From JALZDI01 sp036259355 (GTDB lineage Bacteria; Actinomycetota; Actinomycetes; Propionibacteriales; Nocardioidaceae): a stretch of 53,569 nucleotides of DNA. How positions within the stretch are numbered: the stretch's first letter is position 1; each line of letters begins with the position of its first letter. The notes beneath the pieces are model-generated. The model was not told the DNA's origin. It saw only the letters and a program-made list of their open reading frames with translations, and searched no databases. Where the stretch lies: the NCBI GenBank assembly GCA_036259355.1, contig DATABY010000108.1, positions 1 through 53,569 of the forward strand, read 5' to 3'. Made by a program: the position numbers and the translations under genes. Positions 8,824 to 18,429 of this stretch are shown here, piece after piece.

Positions 8824-9468
8824 GTGACTCCCACCCGCCCGCGGACCCCCACGATCGGTGTGCTCTCCCTGCAGGGCGACGTGCGCGAGCACCTCCGCAT
8901 GCTCGCGGGCGCCGGCGCCACCCCGGTGAAGGTGCGCCGGGAGCGCGACCTCGAGGGTCTCGACGGCATCGTGGTCCCCGGCGGCGAGTCCACCACGATG
9001 CACAAGCTGGCGGTCGCCTTCGAGCTGTTCGAGCCGCTGCGCGCACGGCTGCGCGACGGCCTCCCCGCATTCGGCACGTGCGCGGGCATGATCATGCTCG
9101 CGGACCGGGTGGAGAACCCCATCGCCGGACAGGAGACGTTCGGCGGCGTCGACGTGACGGTGCGGCGCAACGCGTTCGGACGCCAGGTGGACTCGTTCGA
9201 GGCAGACGTGGACTGCGCCGCCTTTCTGCCTCCCGAGCCAGCCGGAGCACCGCTGCCCTTCCACGCCCTGTTCATCCGTGCGCCGTGGGTGGAGAAGGTC
9301 GGCGCCAACGTCGAGGTGCTGGCCCGGGTCGCGTCCGGTCCGGCGGTCGGTAGGATCGTCGCGGTCCGGCACGGGCACCTGCTGGCGACGTCGTTCCATC
9401 CCGAGATCACCGGGGACGACCGCATCCACCGCTACTTCGTGGACGACGTGCGGGCCCGAAACGCCTGA
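8824..9468 (+). CDS. pdxT: Pyridoxal 5'-phosphate synthase, glutaminase subunit
   Basis: 214 residues. Class-I glutamine amidotransferase: GGES (53-56), nucleophile Cys86 in GTCAGM, and the His-Glu pair in HPEITGD near the C-terminus. It releases ammonia from glutamine and passes it to PdxS. The GTG start lacks a ribosome binding site but sits just behind a -10-like TACGAT, so a separate leaderless transcript is possible in addition to read-through from pdxS. Confidence 0.95.
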   Translation: MTPTRPRTPTIGVLSLQGDVREHLRMLAGAGATPVKVRRERDLEGLDGIVVPGGESTTMHKLAVAFELFEPLRARLRDGLPAFGTCAGMIMLADRVENPIAGQETFGGVDVTVRRNAFGRQVDSFEADVDCAAFLPPEPAGAPLPFHALFIRAPWVEKVGANVEVLARVASGPAVGRIVAVRHGHLLATSFHPEITGDDRIHRYFVDDVRARNA

Positions 9469-9510
9469 CCTTCTCGACCCGGCGGCGCAGACACACAGGA
9501 GGACGCTCCC

Positions 9511-10290
9511 ATGTCAGGCCACTCCAAGTGGGCGACCACCAAGCACAAGAAGGCGGTCGTCGACGCCCGCCGCGGCAAGCTGTTCGCCAAGCTGATCAAG
9601 AACATCGAGGTGGCGGCACGCACGGGTGGGGCAGACCCGGCGGGCAACCCCACGCTGTACGACGCGATCCAGAAGGCGAAGAAGTCGTCGGTCCCGAACG
9701 ACAACATCGACCGCGCGGTCAAGCGGGGCGCCGGGCTGGAGTCCGGGGGCACCGACTACCAGACGATCCTCTACGAGGGCTACGGGCCGAACGGCGTGGC
9801 GCTGCTGGTCGAGTGCCTCACCGACAACCGCAACCGTGCGGCCGGGGAGGTCCGTACCGCGATGTCCCGCAACGGCGGGTCGATGGCCGACGCGGGCTCG
9901 GTGGCGTACCTGTTCAACCGCAAGGGCGTCGTGCTGCTCCCGAAGGTGCAGGAGCAGGGCGACTCCGGCGACAAGACCGAGCTCGGCGAGGACGACGTCC
10001 TCGGTGCCGTTCTCGACGCCGGGGCGGAGGAGGTCAACGACCTCGGGGACAGCTTCGAGGTGCTGTCGGAGCCCGGCGACCTCGTGGCCGTGCGTACGGC
10101 ACTGCAGGACCACGGCCTGGACTACGAGTCCGCGGAGGCGCAGTTCGTACCCAGCATGACCGTCGAGGTGGACGCCGACGCCGCCAAGAAGGTCTTCAAG
10201 CTGGTCGAGGCGCTGGAGGACAGCGACGACGTGCAGAACGTGTACGGCAACTTCGACGTCCCCGACGAGGTCCTCGCCACGCTCGACTGA
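9511..10290 (+). CDS. yebC: YebC/PmpR family protein
   Basis: 259 residues. The N-terminus MSGHSKWATTKHKKAVVDARRG is the hallmark of the family; CACAGGAGG about 7 bases upstream confirms the ATG. YebC proteins have been described as DNA-binding regulators and, more recently, as ribosome-associated factors that help translation of difficult proline stretches; the sequence does not decide between these. It sits directly before ruvCAB, the usual actinobacterial position. A candidate -10 (TAGTCT, 10336-10341) for ruvC follows the gene. Confidence 0.94.
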   Translation: MSGHSKWATTKHKKAVVDARRGKLFAKLIKNIEVAARTGGADPAGNPTLYDAIQKAKKSSVPNDNIDRAVKRGAGLESGGTDYQTILYEGYGPNGVALLVECLTDNRNRAAGEVRTAMSRNGGSMADAGSVAYLFNRKGVVLLPKVQEQGDSGDKTELGEDDVLGAVLDAGAEEVNDLGDSFEVLSEPGDLVAVRTALQDHGLDYESAEAQFVPSMTVEVDADAAKKVFKLVEALEDSDDVQNVYGNFDVPDEVLATLD

Positions 10291-10380
10291 TTCCTCGCGG
10301 CGCGTGTCGTGCCGACGCGCCAGGGGAGCCTCCCGTAGTCTCGTGGTCCGAACAGGTGTTCGGAGCGAGAGGAGTCGCGC

Positions 10381-10932
10381 GTGCGGGTGCTGGGTGTCGA
10401 CCCCGGGCTCACTCGGTGCGGGCTCGGGGTGGTCGACGGCCAGGTGGGCGGACCGCTGCGGATGGTGGCCGTCGACGTGCTGCGCACTCCGGCGGGCCAG
10501 CCGGTGGCCGAGCGGCTGGTCGCGATCGAGTCCGCCCTCGAAGGCTGGCTCGACCTGTACACCCCCGGCGCCGTGGCGGTGGAGCAGGTGTTCAGCCAGC
10601 ACAACGTCAAGACCGTGATGGGCACCGCCCAGGCCAGCGGCGTGGCCCTGGTCGTCGCCGCCCGCCGCGGGTTGCCCGTCGCGCTGCACACGCCCAGCGA
10701 GGTGAAGGCCGCGGTCACCGGCAGCGGGCGCGCGGACAAGCGCCAGGTCACCACCATGGTCACCCGGTTGCTGCGGCTGGCCGAGCGACCGGCGCCCGCC
10801 GACGCCGCCGACGCCCTCGCGCTGGCCATCTGCCACGTCTGGCGCGGAGCCGCCCAGGCCCGGCTGGCCGACGCCGTGGCGCGCACCGGCTCCGCCCCCA
10901 CGCAGACACCTGCCGGAAGGAGAGTCACGTGA
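10381..10932 (+). CDS. ruvC: Holliday junction resolvase RuvC
   Basis: 183 residues, GTG start preceded by GAGAGGAG. RNase H-like nuclease with the acidic active site visible: D7 (GVDPG), E68 (VEQVF), D141 and D144 (DAADALALAI). It cleaves Holliday junctions after RuvAB branch migration. The stop overlaps the ruvA GTG, so the two are coupled. The C-terminal tail after about 165 is low-complexity. Confidence 0.95.
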   Translation: MRVLGVDPGLTRCGLGVVDGQVGGPLRMVAVDVLRTPAGQPVAERLVAIESALEGWLDLYTPGAVAVEQVFSQHNVKTVMGTAQASGVALVVAARRGLPVALHTPSEVKAAVTGSGRADKRQVTTMVTRLLRLAERPAPADAADALALAICHVWRGAAQARLADAVARTGSAPTQTPAGRRVT

Positions 10933-11537
10933 TCGCGTTCGTCCACGGCCGGGTGGCGGCCGTCAGCCTCGACAGCGCCGTCGTCGAGGTCGGTGGCGTC
11001 GGCCTGCAGGTGCTGTGCACGCCCTCGACACTGGCCGGCCTGCGCACCGGCGAGCCGGCCCGGCTGCCCACCTCGATGATCGTGCGCGAGGACTCACTGA
11101 CGCTGTTCGGCTTCGCCGACGAGGAGGAGCGGGCGCTGTTCGAGCTGCTGCAGACGGCCAGCGGCGTCGGGCCGAAGCTGGCGCAGGCGATGCTCGCCGT
11201 GCACGGGCCCGACGAGCTACGGCGGGCCGTCGCCCACGACGACCTCGCCGCGCTGACCCGGGTGCCGGGCATCGGCCGGAAGGGTGCCCAGCGCATCGTG
11301 CTGGAGCTGAAGGACCGGATCGGCACGGTCTCCGCCTCCAACCCCGCCCGGGCGCCCACGGGCTCGGCGGACGGCGACGCGCAGTGGCGCGACCAGGTGC
11401 ACCAGGCGCTGCTGGGGCTGGGCTGGCCGGCCCGTGACGCGGAGTCGGCGGTCAGCGCCGTGGCCGACCAGGCCGGCGACCCCCCGGACGTCTCGGTGCT
11501 GCTGCGGGCGGCGCTGCGCACGTTGGCGAAGCACTGA
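10929..11537 (+). CDS. ruvA: Holliday junction branch migration protein RuvA
   Basis: 202 residues, GTG overlapping the ruvC stop; the ruvC tail encodes the ribosome binding site (GGAAGGAG). Domain order: N-terminal OB fold (MIAFVHGRV...), central tandem helix-hairpin-helix region (ASGVGPKLAQ; VPGIGRKGAQRIVLELK), flexible linker rich in Ala/Ser/Pro, and C-terminal domain that contacts RuvB. RuvA tetramers bind the four-way junction and load RuvB. Normal length. Confidence 0.95.
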   Translation: MIAFVHGRVAAVSLDSAVVEVGGVGLQVLCTPSTLAGLRTGEPARLPTSMIVREDSLTLFGFADEEERALFELLQTASGVGPKLAQAMLAVHGPDELRRAVAHDDLAALTRVPGIGRKGAQRIVLELKDRIGTVSASNPARAPTGSADGDAQWRDQVHQALLGLGWPARDAESAVSAVADQAGDPPDVSVLLRAALRTLAKH

Positions 11538-11551
11538 GAGGAGGGGCCGCG

Positions 11552-12628
11552 ATGACGTCGTACGACGAGGAGCACCTCGGTGGCCGCGCCCTCGTCGAGT
11601 CCGAGGCGCAGGGCGAGGAGCGCGACCTCGAGGCGGCGCTGCGGCCGCGCACCCTCGACGAGCTGATCGGCCAGGACCGGGTGCGCGAGCAGCTGTCGCT
11701 GGTTCTGGAGGCCGCACGCGGGCGCGGGCGCAGCCCCGACCACGTCCTGCTGTCGGGTCCTCCAGGTCTGGGCAAGACCACCATGGCGATGATCATCGCC
11801 GCGGAGATGAGCGCGCCGCTGCGGGTCACCAGTGGCCCGGCGATCCAGCACGCCGGCGACCTGGCCGCGATCCTGTCCGGCCTCACCGAGGGTGACGTGC
11901 TGTTTCTCGACGAGATCCACCGGATGTCGCGGCCGGCCGAGGAGATGCTCTACATGGCGATGGAGGACTTCCGCGTCGACGTGGTCGTCGGCAAGGGGCC
12001 GGGCGCCACCGCCATCCCGCTGGAGATCCCGCCGTTCACGCTGGTGGGGGCCACCACCCGCGCGGGCCTGCTGCCCAGCCCGCTGCGCGACCGGTTCGGG
12101 TTCACCGCCCACCTGGACTTCTACGAGCCGGGGGAGCTGGAGCTGATCGTGCACCGGTCGGCCCGTCTGCTGGAGGTCTCGGTCAGCGAGGAGGGGGCCG
12201 GCGAGATCGCCGGCCGCTCGCGCGGCACCCCGCGGATCGCCAACCGGTTGCTGCGTCGGGTGCGCGACTACGCCCAGGTGCGTGCCGACGGCGCCGTCGA
12301 CCGTGACCTTGCCCGGCGGGCGCTGGAGCTCTACGAGGTCGACGACTTCGGCCTCGACCGGCTCGACCGCGGCGTGCTCGACGCGTTGTGCCGGCGGTTC
12401 GCCGGTGGCCCCGTCGGGCTCGGCACCCTCGCGGTCGCGGTCGGCGAGGAGCGCGAGACGGTGGAGGAGGTCGCCGAGCCGTTCCTGGTCCGGTCGGGCT
12501 TCCTCGCCCGCACGCCGCGCGGGCGCGTCGCCACCCCGACGGCCTGGGAGCACCTGGGCCTGCAGCCGCCGGCCGACGCCGCCTTCGGGGCCGGTTCCCA
12601 GACGCTCTTCGACGACGTGACCGACTGA
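11552..12628 (+). CDS. ruvB: Holliday junction DNA helicase RuvB
   Basis: 358 residues, ATG after AGAGGAGGGG. AAA+ ATPase: Walker A GPPGLGKT (69-76), Walker B DEIH (120-123), sensor GATTRAG at about 166-172, and a C-terminal winged helix (SGFLARTPRGRVAT) that binds DNA. It drives branch migration together with RuvA. It ends the yebC-ruvCAB block. Confidence 0.96.
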   Translation: MTSYDEEHLGGRALVESEAQGEERDLEAALRPRTLDELIGQDRVREQLSLVLEAARGRGRSPDHVLLSGPPGLGKTTMAMIIAAEMSAPLRVTSGPAIQHAGDLAAILSGLTEGDVLFLDEIHRMSRPAEEMLYMAMEDFRVDVVVGKGPGATAIPLEIPPFTLVGATTRAGLLPSPLRDRFGFTAHLDFYEPGELELIVHRSARLLEVSVSEEGAGEIAGRSRGTPRIANRLLRRVRDYAQVRADGAVDRDLARRALELYEVDDFGLDRLDRGVLDALCRRFAGGPVGLGTLAVAVGEERETVEEVAEPFLVRSGFLARTPRGRVATPTAWEHLGLQPPADAAFGAGSQTLFDDVTD

Positions 12629-12698
12629 CCGTTCCGTCCATCACTGTCCGTAACCGACGGTTTGCGCAACCGGCACACGGCACGCCGCGCAGCCGCCG

Positions 12699-13680
12699 GT
12701 GCCAGCCGGGTTGCCGCGGGTCGGCTACCCGGCGATCGCCGCGGCCTGCCTCGGGACCGCGATCCTCGCCCTGCTACGGCGCGACCGCTTCGGCATGGCG
12801 GCGGTCGGGCTGGCGCTGCTGACCGGCGACCTGGCCATCGCCGCCGCCACGATGGTGGCGAACCAGCGTCCCGGGGCAGCAGCACCCTGCCGCTCCTGCT
12901 GTGGCCGACCCTGCTGGGCGCCATCTTCCTGTCGCGGCGGCTCGTCGGGATGCAGGTGGGTGCCGTCGCCGTGGTGGGTGCGCTGGTGTTCCATCGCGCG
13001 CCGGCCGGTCTCGGCGTCGCCCTCATCCAGGTGCTGGTCATGACCGTGTCGCCGGCGGTGGCCGCGAAGGTCGTCCTGCAGCTGCGCGAGCGCCTGACCG
13101 CAGCGGTCCAGGAGGCGGACCGGGTCTCGCGACCGACCCGCTGACCGGGCTGGCGAACCGACGCGGGCTGGAGGACCGGCTGCCCGGCATGTGGGGCGCG
13201 GCCGCGCGGCAGCAGGCGGCCCTGGAGGTGCTGCTGCTCGACGTGGACCACTTCAAGGCGATCAACGACGAGCATGGCCACGCGGTCGGCGACGCGTCCT
13301 GGTGGAGCTCGCCGACGTCGTGGGCGGGCTGGTGCGGGCCGAGGACATCGTGGCGCGGTTCGGTGGTGAGGAGCTCGTCGTCGTGGCGGCCGAGGCGGCG
13401 CCCGCCGGCTCGGCCGACGTGAGGTCGACGGCGGACGAGATGGGCGAACGCCTGCGGCTGGCCGTCGCCGCGGCGGAGCTGTCGGTGCCGGTCACCGTGA
13501 GCGTGGGTGCGGTGGCCCGCGTGCCGGTCACCGTGGAGCGGCCGCTGGTGGAGTTCGCCGCGATGCTGAACCAGGCTGACCGGGCGATGTATGCGGCGAA
13601 GCGCTCCGGACCGCAACCGGGTCGTGACGGCCCCCGCCGCCCCGGTTCCCGCCCCCGTGTCCCCGGGCGCCACCGTCTAG
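12699..13680 (+). pseudogene. Membrane-bound GGDEF diguanylate cyclase, broken by four apparent single-base indels
   Basis: No single frame covers the gene, but pieces in successive frames join into one plausible protein of about 325 residues: several N-terminal membrane segments (from GTG 12699), a linker helix (VVLQLRERLTAAVQEA), then a GGDEF domain with DPLTGLANRR, VDHFKAINDEHGH, the active-site motif FGGEEL (13359-13376) and the normal end MYAAK...DRNRV, stopping at TAG 13678-13680. Frame changes are needed near 12873-12876, 13129, 13296 and 13608. The first three fit loss of one G from a G run and the last fits gain of one G. It is either a decaying gene or a patch of poor sequence. If repaired, the product would make c-di-GMP. 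Confidence 0.8.
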
Positions 13681-13683
13681 ACT
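13678..13683 (+). promoter_or_regulatory. Candidate -10 box (TAGACT) for yajC
   Basis: TAGACT overlaps the TAG stop of the broken GGDEF gene and lies about 80 bp before the yajC start. The same hexamer occurs before relA (14717-14722) and efp (37426-37431). No clear -35 element is seen. Confidence 0.35.
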
Positions 13684-13764
13684 CCCGGACTGACCGGCGG
13701 CTCACCGCCACGCTGTGGGGAGCGACCCGTCCCCCTGCACTCTCACGACCCGAGGAGCTCATCG

Positions 13765-14106
13765 GTGGAAGGCATTGCCCAGCTGCTGCCACTCGTCCTG
13801 ATCTTCGTGCTGTTCTGGTTCCTCATCCTGCGCCCGGCGCGCAACAAGCAGAAGGCCGTCGCGTCGTTGCGGGCGAGCCTCGCGGTGGGTGACTCGGTGC
13901 TGCTCGGCAGCGGCATCTTCGGCCGGGTCGAGGCCATCGAGGCCGACGGCCATGAGCTGCGGCTCGAGATCGCACCCGGTGTCGTCGTACGCGCGCACCG
14001 TGACGCCGTGGTGTCCAAGGAGCAGCCGGTCGGCACCGGGCCCGATGCCGCCCCCGGCTCCACGCCCGAGGTCGGGCCGGACGGCGACCCGGGTCGCGGG
14101 TCCTGA
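13765..14106 (+). CDS. yajC: Preprotein translocase accessory subunit YajC
   Basis: 113 residues, GTG start with GAGGAG upstream. One N-terminal membrane segment (about 6-24), followed by RPARNKQK and the conserved cytosolic core (VGDSVLLGSGIFGRVEAI), then an acidic, Gly/Pro-rich tail. YajC associates with SecDF at the SecYEG translocon. In related actinobacteria secD and secF follow directly; here the next gene is apt, 10 bases after the stop. Confidence 0.92.
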   Translation: MEGIAQLLPLVLIFVLFWFLILRPARNKQKAVASLRASLAVGDSVLLGSGIFGRVEAIEADGHELRLEIAPGVVVRAHRDAVVSKEQPVGTGPDAAPGSTPEVGPDGDPGRGS

Positions 14107-14116
14107 CCGGCCCGGC

Positions 14117-14677
14117 ATGGGCACCGGACCGACCGGTCGGCACGATCTGGACCGACTCCTGGGCGCGCTGATCCGCGACGTCGAGGACTTTCCGAAGCCG
14201 GGCGTGGTCTTCAAGGACATCACCCCGCTGCTGGCGGAGCCGGAGGCGCTGGCCACGGTGGTGGACGCGCTGGCCGGCCACGGCCGCGACCGCGGGGGCC
14301 GGTCGGTGGTGGACAAGGTGGTCGGCATCGAGGCGCGCGGCTTCATCCTGGCCGCTCCGGTCGCGCTGGCCCTCGGTGCCGGTTTCGTGCCGGTGCGCAA
14401 GGCGGGCAAGCTCCCCGGGCCCACCCACGAAGTGTCCTACGCGCTCGAGTACGGCGAGGCGACGCTGGCCGTGCACCGGGACGCCCTCGCCGCCGGCGAC
14501 CGCGTCCTCGTCGTCGACGACGTGCTGGCCACCGGTGGCACGGTCGCGGCCACGGCCGACCTCGTACGCCTGTGCGGCGCATCGGTGCAGCACGTCGCCG
14601 TACTGCTGGAGCTGGCCTTCCTGAACGGACGGGACCGGCTCGCCGGCCTCGACGCCAGCGCGCTCTGGACGGTGTGA
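14117..14677 (+). CDS. apt: Adenine phosphoribosyltransferase
   Basis: 186 residues from ATG 14117. It carries FPKPGVVFKDITPLL at the N-terminus and the PRPP-binding motif VLVVDDVLATGGT, plus the adenine-site signature (GIEARGFI). It salvages adenine to AMP using PRPP. It sits between yajC and relA, the normal order except that secD-secF are missing. The upstream sequence lacks a strong ribosome binding site, so the exact start could differ by a few codons. Confidence 0.94.
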   Translation: MGTGPTGRHDLDRLLGALIRDVEDFPKPGVVFKDITPLLAEPEALATVVDALAGHGRDRGGRSVVDKVVGIEARGFILAAPVALALGAGFVPVRKAGKLPGPTHEVSYALEYGEATLAVHRDALAAGDRVLVVDDVLATGGTVAATADLVRLCGASVQHVAVLLELAFLNGRDRLAGLDASALWTV

Positions 14678-14749
14678 GCACGTCGCGCGACGGCGTCGCC
14701 TCTTGCAGGCGCTGCGTAGACTGGAGTGTCCCGCCGTACAGGAGGCCTT

Positions 14750-17143
<2,394 letters not shown>

Positions 17144-17152
17144 CCCCCCCGT

Positions 17153-17340
17153 GGTGACGCGTCCCCGAACCGCCCCGGGACCCGCCTCGGACCCGCCCCG
17201 GACCCGCGACGCGTCAATATTCCGGCCTCTCCCACCCGGTGACGCGTCAGGATTCCCGGAGGGCGGCACCAGCTCCTGCGGTGACGCGTCAGGATTCCCC
17301 GGAGGGCGCACCCGCTCCTGCGGTGACGCGTCAGGATTCC
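17153..17340 (+). repeat. Five direct copies of a TGACGCGTCA-centred repeat, partly a 42-bp tandem array
   Basis: The best copies read GGTGACGCGTCAGGATTCC and lie at 17238-17256, 17280-17298 and 17322-17340. Their spacing is exactly 42 bp, because the intervening CCGGAGGGCG...GCTCCTGC sequence is also repeated. A weaker copy lies at 17206-17223 (GACGCGTCAATATTCC) and a partial copy (GGTGACGCGTC) at 17153-17163. The core TGACGCGTCA is a perfect 10-bp palindrome. Two inverted copies follow the gene at 17411-18334. This array fills the non-coding stretch between relA and that gene. Confidence 0.9.
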
Positions 17341-17360
17341 AGGACGCGGCCCGCGACCCC

Positions 17361-17369
17361 TGTGGATAA
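17361..17369 (-). promoter_or_regulatory. DnaA-box-like sequence
   Basis: TGTGGATAA is the exact complement of the consensus DnaA box TTATCCACA. A single isolated box does not make an origin, and no dnaA, dnaN or AT-rich region is present. It lies between the repeat array and the AbiEi/DUF559-like gene. Confidence 0.35.
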
Positions 17370-17410
17370 CCGAAACGGGCGGCTGTCGAACTCGGCCAAA
17401 GTCTCTGGTC

Positions 17411-18334
17411 ATGGTTGCGCTGCTCCTCGACGGCTCCGTATTCACGGCTGCACAGGCCAAGTCCAACGGCATCACAGCCTGGTGTCTGGCGGAGATGGCG
17501 CGACGAGGCAGGGTACGGCGGCTGCTGCACGACGCCTACGTCGACGCGCAGGTTCCCGACACGGTGGAGCTGCGGGCGCGGGCCCTGTGCCTGGTGATGC
17601 CCGCGTGCGCGGTGATCTGCCGGCGCACCGCCGCGTGGCTGTATGGCATCGACGCCTACGCCCCGAACGAGCGCGATCAGGCGTTGACTGTGGAGTGCGT
17701 CGTCCCCGCTCGCCTGGCCCGGGTACGGCGAGAGGGCGTGCGCGGTTGGGAGGAGACGCTTGACCCCGAGGATCTGAGCACGGTCCACGGGGTACGAGTC
17801 ACGACGCCGACACGCACGGCCCTGGACCTCGCGCGATACGCGCCCCGCTTCATGGGCCTTTCCGCAGTGGACGCGTTCTGCCACCGCGCGCTGACCACAC
17901 CGTCCGAGCTCATGGCGTGTGCCCAGCGGTTCTGCGGTGGGCGCAACATCGCCATCGCCAGGCAGTTGATCGGGTGGGCGGAGCCGCTGGCTGAGTCGCC
18001 GGGAGAGTCGTGGCTGCGGCTGCGGATCCTCGACGCGGGCTTCCCGCGCCCACAGGCCCAGATCAAGGTGTACGACACAGGCGGTCGCATGGTGTACCGC
18101 CTCGATCTCGGCTACCCCGGACTCAAGATCGGACTCGAGTACGACGGCCTGGAGTTCCACGACTCGCCAGAGCACCGCAAACACGACGTGCACCGGCGGC
18201 GTGAGCTCGACCGGATATACGGCTGGGATGCCTACGGGTTCGACCGTGGCGACGTGCTCGGGATGAGGCCGACCGTCGAACTGGTCGTCGGTGGGCTCCT
18301 TGGGATCGAGCCGCTCCTGCCGCGTCGCTGGTAA
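17411..18334 (+). CDS. AbiEi-like N-terminal / DUF559 (Vsr-like nuclease fold) protein
   Basis: 307 residues. The N-terminal ~40 residues (VFTAAQAKSNGIT...RRGRVRRLLHDAYV) resemble the winged-helix domain of AbiEi-type antitoxins. The C-terminal ~110 residues resemble DUF559, a PD-(D/E)xK-like domain related to Vsr: E at about 199 (GESWLRLR), RLDLGYPGLKIGLEYDGLEFH, then an Arg/His-rich helix. Such fusions are frequent orphans in actinobacteria with no proven role; no AbiEii toxin gene is adjacent. No clear ribosome binding site precedes the ATG. The gene separates relA from the glyoxalase/hisS block and is bracketed by repeats, which suggests an accessory insertion. Confidence 0.8.
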   Translation: MVALLLDGSVFTAAQAKSNGITAWCLAEMARRGRVRRLLHDAYVDAQVPDTVELRARALCLVMPACAVICRRTAAWLYGIDAYAPNERDQALTVECVVPARLARVRREGVRGWEETLDPEDLSTVHGVRVTTPTRTALDLARYAPRFMGLSAVDAFCHRALTTPSELMACAQRFCGGRNIAIARQLIGWAEPLAESPGESWLRLRILDAGFPRPQAQIKVYDTGGRMVYRLDLGYPGLKIGLEYDGLEFHDSPEHRKHDVHRRRELDRIYGWDAYGFDRGDVLGMRPTVELVVGGLLGIEPLLPRRW

Positions 18335-18344
18335 CCGGCGACCA

Positions 18345-18413
18345 GGATCCCTGACGCGTCACCGGGGGGATGTTCACCGTCAGGGGATGGGCCGGGATTT
18401 CTGACGCGTCACC
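18345..18413 (-). repeat. Two inverted copies of the TGACGCGTCA-centred repeat
   Basis: Copies at 18345-18363 and 18394-18413 read, on the minus strand, GGTGACGCGTCAGGGATCC and GGTGACGCGTCAGAAATCCC, matching the upstream copies in inverted orientation. A partial relic (CACCGTCAGGGGAT) lies between them. They start 11 bp after the stop of the AbiEi/DUF559-like gene and end just before the convergent DUF349 gene. Confidence 0.88.
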
Positions 18414-18429
18414 GGGGGAGGGGGCAGGG

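Noticed and set aside
17238..17340. 42-bp repeats considered as a CRISPR array
   Set aside because: The units are 42 bp including the spacer, the spacers themselves are similar, there are only three units, and no cas gene is present.
17361..17369. Replication origin near the DnaA-box-like sequence
   Set aside because: Only one box, no AT-rich unwinding region, and no dnaA/dnaN neighbourhood.
17411..18334. Complete AbiE toxin-antitoxin system
   Set aside because: There is no AbiEii-type nucleotidyltransferase toxin gene on either side, and the C-terminal domain is nuclease-like rather than the AbiEi antitoxin C-terminal domain.
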